From assembly GCF_040581485.1 (NCBI RefSeq), contig NC_090132.1, positions 16,622,146 through 16,686,145 on the forward strand: a DNA stretch of 64,000 nt. The letters are read 5' to 3'. The translations under genes were made by a program, and so were the position numbers. Below are positions 49,972 through 59,879 of the stretch, piece after piece. This DNA comes from Linepithema humile. Taxonomy: Eukaryota; Arthropoda; Insecta; Hymenoptera; Formicidae. Under the pieces are notes generated by a model that saw nothing but the letters and a program-made list of their open reading frames with translations, was not told the origin of the DNA and did no database searches. Every line of letters begins with the position of its first letter. The stretch's first letter is position 1.

Positions 49972-52900
49972 TTGCTGTTGCTGCTGCTGCTGCTGCTGCT
50001 GTTGCTGCTGGTAGGAGGCGGGCACACTAGGCGGTGGTTGATACTGCGGTAGCGGTTGGCCCATTCTGTTCTGCGGATGAACAGTTTGATAAGGATGACC
50101 CTGATAGGAACTTTGAGAGTATTGACTTTGACACGGACTCGGCGATTGATTAGGCGGATACGAAAACTGTTGCTGCGAATGCTGGACAGTTATCGGGCTT
50201 GCATTGTGAGAGGGAATCCTTTGATTCAACGCGTTCTGTTGAATCATCGTCTGCTTGTTCATTTGATTATGCTGCTGCTCCAATTGATAATACGTTCCGT
50301 AGCCGTTCTTCTGCGGCAGTACTTTTTGCATGCCATTTTGAATGTACTGTCCGTGCATCTGTGTAGGATAAGGGCTGGCTGGCTTCTGAGTTTGAGATAA
50401 AGGTATAATCTGATTTCTCGGATGAGTCGTTTGCGTCTGCGGATACATCGATTGTACATATTGCGTGTATCCGTTCTGTGTGTATCTGATTTGCTGTTGC
50501 AGCTGCGGTAAATAAGACGCGGTGGATTTTGCAATATTCACAGGCACGCCAGCATAAGTGTCTCTACGATCGACGACATCTTTCCCTTCATTCGCACAAG
50601 ATCCGCAAGATTTCTTGTCCGCCAGTGATCCGATAGAATCGTTTGAATTTTGTCGTCCAAATGTAGGTTTAATGGTGTCCGGAATTGGATTAACGCTCCT
50701 CAGCTGATCCTGGAAAGGTGTCGCCGGCATGCTATCGGCTTCGCTCTTTAAAGGAAGAGTCTGCTGTTGGAATTTCATGGCAGTGTTCTCGCGATTCATC
50801 TCCGCCTCCTGGAGACTTCTGATTTCTCGCAGCACTTGAGCAGTTTCAGGTTTGTTCATCGCGGAACGCAGGACTCTCTCCAAAATAGGATTCGGTATGT
50901 ACGAGTCCTTCTCGTCGTCCTCCGCCGTTGCAACGAGCACCACCTGGTCGCAAAACGACACGCTTTTCTTCTTGCCTATCCGCCGTTTCACCTTTTTCGG
51001 GGCAATGTCCTCCTCGCTTGGCAGTATCGTCGTGTTTTGAATTGTGTTCTGCAACGCCACTTCGCTGATGTCGTCTTCCGGATAATCAACGGGCAAACCA
51101 TTCTCATGAGGCAGTGTCAAGGACATAGATAATATCGCGGCATTCAACTCGCTCTGCTGAGCATTGGAATTGTTCGGCGGCACTGCCGCAATAAAGGCAT
51201 TTTGACTGGAATTCGATTCAAAGCTCGAATTTAAAACGGATTGAGAATTTGAAGGTTCGGTTTTCGTAAACGTTACGATATTCTCGGAGGATAATTTAGT
51301 TGATTTTGTTTCCTCCATCGATAACGATTCCTGGGATGTAAGCATCGGAGAAACGCAGTTCTGTTTCGTCGGGGATTTCGCGTCTGCTTCTAATTTCGGA
51401 GTTGGTTGCAATTTAATTTGTTCGAATCTGGCGGCCATGTCCTTCACCGAGGAAACGACCCGCGGACAGTCCGTAACGTCGCGACCTTGATCGTATCCCT
51501 GTCCGAGAGTGTTCATCATCAAGTCGCTGGTTCTTCTGGCGATAGTCGACCCTTGGATTGTCGGAGTCCTGACTTTGGGAATGTCCTGATTCAAAGATTC
51601 CTGCCTCTTCATCTTCCTCTCTGCCTGTTTAGCTTGCAGCTCTCTCAGCCACGTTTCACTCGATGACTTGTCTTCGTCCTCGTGCTCCTCCGGTCGCTTC
51701 TCTTCATTTTGATGCTCAGCCAAGATCTGCTCCCTCTTGCTTTGCAGCTGCGCCAAGAGACTGCTGATCTGCTGCCCTTCGAATTGCTGCACACGTTGTT
51801 GCGGTTGAATGGAACCTTGATGCTGTGAAGCCTCTTGTAAATGAATCGGCTCATCGATCGGCGGCGGCGGCGGCGGGAAGTCCTCGCTAGCTTGTCGTGA
51901 ATGCGACACCGAGTGGATCGACGGATACGGAGGAGGCGGGAAGTCCTCGCTTGGCTGTCGCGAATGTGAGACATTGCTGTTTTCAGGATAAGGTGGCAAA
52001 GAGTCCGGCTGAAACTGTTGCTTCGTGGGACTTTGTTCATTGTGCACGTCCGCACGAGTGACGACGAAGGTCGGCTCGTAAAATATGCCGTTGGCATACT
52101 GCACGACGTCGTCCTGAATCCTGGGCTTGTTGTTGTAGCTCGGTTGACACGTTCCAGAAATATTGGTGCTTTGTTCTTTGTAAGACGGCAAAAATGGAAG
52201 AGAATGCGATTCCGAAGAGTAATCAGAATAGTTGGAATTTCTATTCGCCGCGTTGGACGAGTTGCTCGCATTCATATGATTCCAATAAGCGTTGTTCTGA
52301 TCCTGCGACGAGTTGGGCGCGCACCGACCGTCCGGCAAAGGATACACAGCCTTGTCGGATTGCTGCTCGTTGTGCACTTCGCCCGAACACTTAGACTTGC
52401 TAAGCTGAGAAGTGGTTCTGAGTGGCGGGGGCGGAGGGACTTTTGCCACGTGTAAGACTTTGCCGGCGCTACCGTGGAAGCTTTTCCTCATCAAACGACT
52501 TCTCTCAAGATTCGGATTACTGGTGTTTCCAGGTCCGCCATTTCCGGTGAACTCTAAGTGTCCCTCCGATAAGTAACCGCTCAGCGATTGACTTGCGTCG
52601 TTTCCTTTCAAACCGACGCTGGAATCGTCCACTGATTGTTTCGGTAACGTGTTGGCGGATCCCTCCGTAGCTACGTTCGTCTGGCCGTCCTGTCCTTCTC
52701 GTAAATCCGGCATGCTTCTGTTCTTCCTTTTGATCAGGCCGCCCATAAGCAATTTCCTGCGTATCTTGTGCTGCTTTTTACCCTGTTTCTGCTCGGCCGC
52801 AGCCGTATTGTTAGGCTGCGCGCTTCTGACAGCAGTTGCATTGGGCTCGATGATTTCCTTCGGTTTCTCAATCTTCACTCCTTTTGGAGACGGCGATGAT

Positions 52901-53285
52901 CGGGATGGCGCTATCGAAAAATCCTTTGACACGTTCTTATTCCTTTCCTCGCTTCTTGCGCGTTTTTTATCTTTCTTGTCGTCGTCGCAACGTTTTGTAC
53001 GACTGAACAAGCCAGTCCTTTGTGTCGGGCGATCGTAAAGCATGTATTCCTCGTCCTCAATAACGTTCACTGCTGTCGCTTTGCTGCGTAGAGTCTTCTT
53101 CTTCGGTAAAGTGGCGTAAATCTCAATACTCTTCGTGGCTGGTTTATCCACCACTGTCGTTGGAGCATTTATCAAAAGTTCTCGACTGTTTTGCCTTGAA
53201 TGATTCCCTTTATCTCGCGAACTCTGTCTCGAATGTTGACCCGATTTACTACTCTCTCGCGAATGTCTCCCTTCTAATGCTCCTT
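49525..53285 (-). CDS. ec: Echinus/USP54-like protein, last exon (disordered tail, polyQ, C-terminal CxxC pairs)
   Basis: This 3.76-kb terminal exon follows acceptor TTTTTCAG|AAGG and takes one G from the previous exon. It encodes about 1250 residues ending at TAA/TGA 49527-49525. The tail is low-complexity and mostly disordered. It begins with an RHSRESSKSGQHSRQSS segment of S/R repeats and a basic KKDKKRARSEER stretch. Next are two copies of SRQxSEDFPPPP 21 residues apart (51859-51945), a Q/E/K-rich probable coiled coil (about 51600-51790), and KKKSVSFCDQVVLVA (about 50920-50970). A Gln/Pro/Tyr-rich region with a run of 29 Gln (49924-50010) follows. The last 33 residues carry CNLC-x11-CTDC. 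Length and disorder fit Drosophila Echinus and vertebrate USP53/USP54, which have long non-catalytic C-terminal regions. The family call comes from the upstream exons. Confidence 0.9.
49924..50010 (-). repeat. coding CAG/CAA tract (29 Gln)
   Basis: Twenty-nine consecutive Gln codons mix CAG and CAA. The CAA interruptions should stabilise the length. Long leucine or alanine frames on the opposite strand are shadows of this tract. Confidence 0.95.
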
Positions 53286-53358
53286 CTGAAAAAAGTACAA
53301 TGTTAGTTCTACCGTCTTTGCATACCTTACTAAAATAATCGATATTTCAATCGCTTAC

Positions 53359-53659
53359 CTTCTTTGTCACCGTTAACGGTTACTTGTTCTTGCAGCATTC
53401 TCCTGTGTAAACTCCTCGTTCTCATGACACAAGTATTGTGTTTCATTCTTGCTATCGTGATCGTCTGAGGATTATTATACGGAGCGTCCATCGCGGCTCT
53501 GGCTTTACTGCTGGCAGCACTGCACAAGGCCACGGCTGTGTTAAGATCGCCGGCATCTTCGGCGGCGCGAGATTTATCCAGCAACGCATCCGTTTCCTTG
53601 CACAATCGTTCGCAGTCATCGCCGGAAGAAGGCTGATAACCCTCCGGTATTTGAGCAAG
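53359..53659 (-). CDS. ec: Echinus/USP54-like protein, penultimate exon (helical module)
   Basis: This 301-nt exon runs from acceptor CTGTTACAG|CTT to donor GAAG|GTAAG. It is the only exon junction here that splits a codon: G is joined to AA of the last exon, giving Glu. It encodes LAQIPEGYQPSSGDDCERLC, then a strongly helical segment KETDALLDKSRAAEDAGDLN, and ends in a basic stretch with MRTRSLHRRMLQEQ. The helical hairpin with repeated Ala and Leu resembles MIT/TPR-like microtubule-interacting or scaffold helices. A similar segment after the catalytic domain is typical of USP53/USP54 proteins, as far as I recall. The function of the module is unknown to me. Confidence 0.9.
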
Positions 53660-53813
53660 CTGTAACAGACAATAATCGGGTTAAAAACAAATGCACATAA
53701 ATAGCTTGTAGCAATTGTAAAATGTAAATATTAAAAATTCTATACAATTTTAATTTAATTAAGTTTAATTAACAATTTTAACAAAAATTTTAATATTAAT
53801 ATTTTTTATTCAC

Positions 53814-54233
53814 CTGTAAATTATGCTTTAGACCTTGCTGAAGTGGAAGACTGTCTGTAGAGGATAAAGAATACGAGTCGTAGCCGGCATCGTAATGACC
53901 GCTGCTACTACTCGATAGTTCTCCAGATTTGCTAGGGCTTTTAGGTATGCCCGAGTTTCTTTGCATTTTATTAACAAGATACAGATATGAATTGTCCATC
54001 GTAGTCGACGAACTCGATGACGCGCTGTTCCGATCACCGGACCAATTGCCGGAATCTCGTCTCCGAGGCACGTTCATGTGATCGGGGATGCTAATGCCAT
54101 CATGCGGCGCTGATCCCACGCTTAAACTACGTGTCAACTGCATCTGCTGTTTTTTCTGCTGCTGCATTACGTTTTCTACGGCACGGCGGCTAATATATTT
54201 CGACTCTATGTCACCGTCCACCACATCTACGCC
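53814..54233 (-). CDS. ec: Echinus/USP54-like protein, Ser-rich linker exon
   Basis: This exon has 140 codons, phase 0 at both ends: acceptor TTTACACAG|GGC and donor CAG|GTGAA. It starts GVDVVDGDIESKYISRRAVE, followed by a Gln/Lys-rich helix and a Ser-rich linker. It ends with GYDSYSLSSTDSLPLQQ, a segment conserved in my memory of USP53/USP54 proteins downstream of the protease fold. Many SxS and RRxS sites suggest regulation by phosphorylation, which is an inference. Introns on both sides are short (117 and 154 bp). Confidence 0.92.
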
Positions 54234-54350
54234 CTGTGTAAATATTAATTTGAAATTAATATACTGAATGGTATAAATCACTTTCTCTTCGACAAGAGAA
54301 AAGTCGATTTACAAAAGATCATTCACGAATAATTGATTATCGCAACGCAC

Positions 54351-54725
54351 CTGATTGCCAAATATGTTATTTTGAATGTCCGTGAGGTTCTGATAATCAC
54401 TGTAAATACTTCGTTGAGTGTAATGATGAGGCGGACTGTCAGGATTGGGTGTGATGGCACGCCTGGCAGTGTTGTTGATGGATGGCTTTTCGGGACTAGG
54501 CGTAATCGAACGGCGAACATTGTTCTTCGGAGAAGTCTTGAGACCATTACCATTCGGAAAAGGGACAACAGTCTTCGGAGCGTTTTCAGTGTTAACAGGA
54601 GTACCGGCGGGCGTCGCGTAGAGTAGTAACAAAGGCTGATAACGGCCTCTTCTACACTTTTCCACGACCTGCTCCCACCGAGGTCCAATCTCCTTGACAG
54701 TCGCATCATCGAAGTAAATCCACAC
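54351..54725 (-). CDS. ec: Echinus/USP54-like protein, Asp-box exon (end of USP fold)
   Basis: This exon has 125 codons in phase 0, after acceptor TTTAG|GTG and before donor CAG|GTGCG. It begins VWIYFDDATVKEIGPRWEQV, the last conserved block of the ubiquitin-specific protease fold. The Asp pair of WxYFDD (54705-54710) occupies the position of the third catalytic residue. The strand GRYQPLLLLYATPAGTPV closes the domain, matching the vertebrate USP53/USP54 ending closely. After it comes a Pro/Ser/Asn-rich linker with repeated S/A-ITPxP motifs that resemble proline-directed kinase sites. An 82-bp intron separates it from the His-box exon. Confidence 0.95.
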
Positions 54726-54807
54726 CTAAACGTTTATTTTCCCAATTCGTCAATTGAATTGCCGTAATTTTAATTATCAATTAACGCAAACGTCAAGCAA
54801 TGCTGAC

Positions 54808-55077
54808 CTTCAACTTTGTGTGGAAGAAGAAGGTAGAATAATGCTTCCCGTAATAGGTAACCACTCCCACAAGATTATGCACGGTCGAGGCACCCCATCG
54901 GGAGTCCACCACACTATGGAAGACGTCGCTAAGCCGGAGGGACGTGCCTACAGTCGCGAAGACATCCATGATATGCTCCAATGACGGTCGTTCGCTGTCC
55001 CAGACAACGCCAACAGATACTATTTCCGGCCGATTCATCAGAGTCCGGCATATTTGAATTTTTGCTCCACAAGAACT
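54808..55077 (-). CDS. ec: Echinus/USP54-like protein, His-box exon
   Basis: This exon has 90 codons in phase 0, with acceptor ATCCAG|AGT and donor AAG|GTCAG. It starts SSCGAKIQICRTLMNRPEIV and continues with a VGVVWDSERPSLEHI block. It then contains NLVGVVTYYGKHYSTFFFH, the catalytic His box of C19 peptidases, with the His codon at 54841-54843. Vertebrate USP53/USP54 carry the same YYGKHYSTFFF motif. They were long listed as inactive and have more recently been reported as K63-chain-selective deubiquitinases. The insect sequence keeps this box, so it gives no reason to call the protein dead. The Cys box would decide this but is not in the window. Confidence 0.96.
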
Positions 55078-55393
55078 CTGGATAAAAGAAATGGAGAAAA
55101 ATTATATTTTTGTATTTTTCTTGCAACGCCATCGCCCATTTTTATAATACTAATAGTTGTCGAATCATGTATAAGTTTCGTTCGGCATGGCGTCCTACTT
55201 TCAAGAGAAAGTTTAGGACGATCACATGTAAATTCGTGGAACAAATGAATGAGTCAGTTTTACGTCACTCGCGTAATCTTCTTAAAAAATTTAATACTGA
55301 AAAAAACCGCAAAACCAATGTCAAAATATAACGCAGTAAAACGTTAGTTAGTCACTCAAGCATTTCGCAAAGTGTCAGTTTAGCCTTGCTTAC
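55078..55393 (-). other. intron of the Echinus/USP54-like gene
   Basis: A 316-bp intron with GT-AG ends between the finger exon and the His-box exon. No internal feature is recognised. Confidence 0.88.
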
Positions 55394-55528
55394 CGGACAG
55401 TCACGGATGTCACCCATCCCGCCAGCTCTTCGGAGAAGTTGTCCAAACAGATCCGGATTGTTTCTCAAATTTAGCGATGTTTGATGAGCCTGAGATGTCA
55501 AAGCTGATGCAGACACGTAATGAACCAT
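55394..55528 (-). CDS. ec: Echinus/USP54-like protein, finger-region exon
   Basis: This exon has 45 codons in phase 0, with acceptor TTTTCAG|ATG and donor CCG|GTAAG. It encodes MVHYVSASALTSQAHQ and then NPDLFGQLLRRAGGMGDIRDCP, matching the MVHYISTTSL...MFGELLQNASTMGDLRNCP block of vertebrate USP53/USP54. The initial Met is internal, because the reading frame continues from the upstream exon (…PLPFTQ). The last Cys-Pro sits where the zinc-binding finger is completed by the next exon's SCG. Confidence 0.95.
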
Positions 55529-56203
55529 CTGAAAACAAAAGGAAATATATATATAATGTCTTTTATTTAGAAAATATAAATTTTTTAACAATTAAAATCT
55601 ATGAAATACGAAACAATTGATTGACAAATTGTTATATACAATAATATTCAGGAGATAAAAGTTTAAACTTTACTTGTGGTTTATTACTAACAAAATTTTC
55701 TTTATTCCAATTTTCTAAGCTTCTTTTCCACAAAGCCAGATCGAAAGAAAAAAAATAAAGTGTTAAAAAAGATTAAGTGTGGTATTATGTTTTTAAAAAG
55801 ATAGCCATCTACAAAAAAGAAGAAAAAGATTTATCTAAGGTAAGGTTCAGATTTTACCTGAACCTATCCGGCCCCACTTAAAGAACAATGTAAGAAAAGC
55901 GGAAAGGTCACCCGCAAAGATGCAAATAAATTTGTGAAATTTGGCGTTTCGTCTCGGAACGAAATTTCATTACCGGTTCATTCTTACGTGTGTGAAAGCC
56001 ACTACACGGTAAATTCACCAAAAAAAATGAATAAATTTATGCAACAAACATGCAAAAAACTTTTAAAAAGTAATAAATTTATTTATTAAATAATTAGAAA
56101 GACATCATGTTTACATTTTTTAAATAAAACGTTTCTCGAACATTTTTTATACTTCACAATATAGCAATGTCGAGATAAGAAATACAATATTAATTATACA
56201 AAC
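55529..56203 (-). other. intron of the Echinus/USP54-like gene
   Basis: A 675-bp intron with GT-AG ends. It holds an 8-bp perfect-stem hairpin (AGGTTCAG 55843-55850 and CTGAACCT 55858-55865) and a moderately GC-richer patch at about 55830-56000. No coding sequence is seen. Confidence 0.85.
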
Positions 56204-56368
56204 CTGTGTAAAAGGCAGTGGCTCCGATGTCGCACCGCAAGCTCCACAGACGCTTTGCTCAACGAGCGTCATGGCAAACTTCTGATGCGGCACACAATGC
56301 CTCGCGCTACACATATCTTCAGCCTCTCCACTCGCAATATGGAGGTGTATGCGTAAGAGAATGTTTTC
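56204..56368 (-). CDS. ec: Echinus/USP54-like protein, zinc-ligand exon
   Basis: This exon has 55 codons in phase 0, with acceptor ATTTTAG|GAA and donor CAG|GTTTG. It encodes ENILLRIHLHIASGEAEDMC, then SARHCVPHQKFAMTLVEQSV and CGACGATSEPLPFTQ. Cys and His residues in CSARHC and VCGACG are placed like the zinc ligands of the finger subdomain of USP53/USP54. Similarity to the vertebrate proteins is very high (HQKFAMTL, CGATSEPLPF). Confidence 0.96.
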
Positions 56369-57305
56369 CTAAAATTGAAAATTTTTTTCTCAGCAAGCGA
56401 GCATTTCTTTCCATCGCAATTTGTAAATGCATTGCAAGGCCAAGTTAAATACGTAACAGCTATCTTCACTATTTATTGCAAAAAATTCCAGCAGCTATAT
56501 TTTCTAGTAAAAAAAAATGCTTGTCAACTTTAATTCAATACATGATAAAAAACAGCTAGCTAGCTTGCATTATTCAATAAAAATATTCGCATTTGAGAAT
56601 ATGCAAAATAACGGTACGCCACGATTATGTTACTGTCCTTGCATCTATTGTACGTTCTCACTGTGCGAGTACCAGCTTGTATTGATATTATTCAGTCGAG
56701 TGTTGACATACATACAAGCATTCTAGCGTCTAACGTGACTGTTGTGTAAACGAGAAAGTAGTATCTCGGCGGTATTTGCAAGGCTCAGTTAAGATCGTTA
56801 TTGCTAGTCCAATCTCATTATTGCTAGTCTATAACTAGGTATCATTAGAAGCGTTCGATCAGCTTTGAAATATTCAATAACGAGTATAGCGGGTTTCTTC
56901 CTTTACAAGAAAAAAATCTTAAGAGGGATTCGATTTAATTCAATTACATTTCGCAGTTGAGCCTATCTGTGCCTTAAACATTCCTGTGTTATTAGAAAGA
57001 AAAATCGATCCCTCTTTTCGTTCTTACGGAATATATACATTTATGTGTTCTTTAATTGGAAACATATATTGTGGCTTGCGAATCTTGAAATTCAATTAAT
57101 TCACAAAGAAAACCATAGAAATTTCAACAATCGAGAACGCGATCTATCGCGGACGATCGAGCGCGCTCTCGTTCGGATTTGATTGGTCGTCAATTGACGC
57201 GTTACGTTATGTGCATCGGTATCTCGCTATTTCAATCAGAGGTAACAGCATCCGGAAAACCCAAAATAATTAACACTTACGAAACCCAAAATGATTAGTA
57301 CTTAC
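56369..57305 (-). other. intron of the Echinus/USP54-like gene
   Basis: A 937-bp AT-rich intron with GT-AG ends. Nothing further is recognised. Confidence 0.85.
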
Positions 57306-57440
57306 GAAACATTCCGCCGCGTCGTCCATAAAACCAAGTTGGAATCTCTGTTGATCGAGAAAGCTCTCGGCTAGCGCACGACGCAACGTATCGGGTGGTA
57401 GAGCGCTCTCTTGAGAAAACTGTAGCTGCGAGAACAAGTC
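57306..57440 (-). CDS. ec: Echinus/USP54-like protein, first exon visible in the window
   Basis: This exon has 45 codons in phase 0, with acceptor TTGTTTCAG|GAC and donor TTC|GTAAG. It encodes DLFSQLQFSQESALPPDTLR, RALAESFLDQQRFQLGFMDD and AAECF, matching the USP53/USP54 block that follows the catalytic Cys box. Animal relatives precede it with a segment ending CIFCALK and containing the active-site Cys. I found no such exon between 57441 and 64000, so the 5' part of the gene probably lies upstream of the window. The phase of this acceptor is also compatible with the unidentified exon at 59528-59731. Confidence 0.95.
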
Positions 57441-59527
57441 CTGAAACAAGACAATGTGACGAGGATTTAATACGGAAGTTACCGAAGAAGATTTCTCGTC
57501 GCTGAGTTTCATCAACGCGCCGACGAGAATCCGCGAAACGTAAGTACGTTACGCGGATGGCGTAAATAAATAGACACTTCATTGATGTATATTTTTGTTT
57601 CCTTGCATAAGAAACAGACGGTATAAATTATATCAATAGTAATTCGTCGATTTTTTATTCAAATAAAGATTCGATTCTCCGTAATATTACATCTATTAAA
57701 TTCTTGACGTTTTTATACTATATATATGCCCACTTATTTTTATAGTGTATGTATTTTTTGTATTAGCATTTGTATTTATTTTTGTCTTATTGTTAATATA
57801 TGATGCACGACGAAGAGATGTAAATGTGTAGCGGGATCAATAAAATCAATTTTTATCAGAACCCTGCGGCGACTTAATTTTATTCAATTAATTACTCAAC
57901 TTTATTTCACATTATTTTATTTTATTCAATTAACTATTAAATTTATATACTTTTTCAGTACTCTGAATAAAATAAACTTTACTTGGCATGGAAACTTTAA
58001 CTTGTAACCAGCTTCGCTATAAAACATATTGAACGAATTATTTTATATTGCATCTTTGATGATAATGTTCGTAAATATCGTCTAAATAAACGAAAAAGAG
58101 GAAGAAAATAGAGATTAATTTAAATTTTCTTGTGCAATGTTATGTGAGCTCTTACATCACCACCGATAAAACCGTTGGTTCTAATGATAAAATCACATGT
58201 AACGCTGAACCTACCGTACTGCTCTGCTTCTCTTATTTCCCTAATCAACATATCCGCGAGATAATCGGACGGTGCATAAATAATTTCGCAAAGCGCAAGC
58301 GATTTTGCAACGCGGAGAAGACAGGCGAAGACCCGGCGAGATACGCAATGGGACATCGACCACACGTTACCTCGATTTTTGCGGCTTACGTCGCCGCGGC
58401 GATGCATGGCAGAGGTCAAATAGAAGTGCCGCGGACCGGTCGTAATTCGCGACCTATCGGCAGCAGCCGGCCTTTAGTGGGTTTCGTAACTAATCCCACC
58501 CCCCCGCGATTGCTGAGTAGCGGTTACACGTAGAAAGTCGGCGCAGCCGACTTCGAAGTGCTTGCTTAACGCAGTGTTCAAATAAAAATGTTAGTCAAAT
58601 GCAAATAAAAAAGAAAATAAACTTGCGACGCGCCGTGCGAACTGCAATGCGAGTCGCAAATTCGTTCTTGTTTGTCGAATATGCTAAATGACAAATCAAA
58701 ATTAATGGAATGCAAGATGATAAGCCAGATTGAATTTCGAACATTTCACGATGAAATTGAATGGCTGAGTCGGAGTTCGTGCCAGTCATTCTGCTACGTC
58801 GCGTCTGAGTTTACCGAGGTGGCAACCTAGTACACTATGTCAATTCATGTCTGAAGTGAAATTCCTCAATGAAAGTCGTGCGCTAACTGTGCACGGTGCT
58901 GACAGATGTGGTACGCGTTCTGGTCGACGTGAAGTGATGATACTAACGGCACGTCCATGTGCACCAGGAAGAGAAGGACGTGGCACCTGTTCGAGACAGG
59001 TTTGCCGCCTGACGAAGAAGAAACCAGCCGGCGTGCGCGTCACATATTGTGTTAGACCGAGTAAAATCGATGAAAGCAGTGTTTTATCGAACATCAATTT
59101 CAGTCGCGTATTACGCGTTTAACGAAGCATTCTGAGATACAAGATTGTGTAAAAAAAAAAACTTGTTAAAAAAATAATTAACTTTCGATATCATTGATAT
59201 CGCCTCGATATAAAAGAGAGAGTAAATGTTAACTGCATGCGTATTTCTGAAGCCTTTCACACGCTCCGACACTCTCTTAGACAAAGCCGCAGTCTATAAT
59301 AATTTGAGAGAAATTATACACGTGTTTATTGTCTTAAGGTAGTTGGCCTAATGATTAAATTCATTATGTTCCATTCAAAATCATTCGATGATTCACTGTA
59401 ATTAGATTAATTAACGCTACATTTGCCATTAAGAGTACTACGACGCACGTACAGCTTCAATGAAATTTCTAACGCAACTCTCTAAACTGACTTTTAATTA
59501 ATATAGAGGTTAACAAACAGAACGTAC
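57441..59527 (-). other. gene-free stretch, probable intron
   Basis: No Cys-box exon of the USP fold was found here on the minus strand. A moderately CpG-rich patch (58250-58540) gives opposing open frames without recognisable content. The rest is AT-rich. It is intronic if the gene continues upstream. Confidence 0.5.
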
Positions 59528-59731
59528 TTTTTTTAAATCGCTCAGCTCGACGTTGCACACCGAGTCTTCCTTCTCCATGCCGCTATCTTCCCCTTCTTCT
59601 TTGATTTTAACTTTGGCTTCAACCCTCGTCTCATTGTCTTTTACTTGCTGATGAGATACACACGACGTCGGCGTCGTCGATGTGGACGTCGTCGCCGACG
59701 CATTTTGGCGGACTTTTATCCACTTCAACAT
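59528..59731 (-). CDS. unrecognised candidate first coding exon (68 codons)
   Basis: The reading frame starts at ATG 59731-59729 with AAA immediately before it, and ends in LSDLKK at AAA|GTACGT, a good donor in phase 0. It encodes MLKWIKVRQN, then a Thr/Ser-rich segment, then an acidic-basic mix with VKIKEEGEDSGMEKEDS. GC content is higher than in both flanks, as for the known exons here. The frame stays open upstream of the ATG for about 40 codons, so the exon might start further 5'. I do not recognise a family. It could be the 5' exon of the Echinus-like gene in an isoform, because its phase matches the exon starting at 57440. It could instead belong to another minus-strand gene or be spurious. 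Confidence 0.45.
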
Positions 59732-59879
59732 TTTTACATTTTCAACACGCTCAAGATTACGAACACTAATTTCCTTGTTTTCGTTCCATGATTTGATGAA
59801 TACACCATAATTATCTTCAAATGTTAAGTATATTTGTATATCGATAAAGATTTATGAATTTATTCGGGCGCTCTAAAAT

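Noticed and set aside
49765..52455. Several plus-strand frames, including a poly-Leu/Ala stretch, opposite the Echinus exon
   Set aside because: They are complementary-strand shadows of the 1250-residue minus-strand frame and its CAG tract.
58120..58533. Opposing frames of 99 and 133 codons
   Set aside because: Neither matches the missing USP Cys-box exon, and no splice sites or family motifs were seen.
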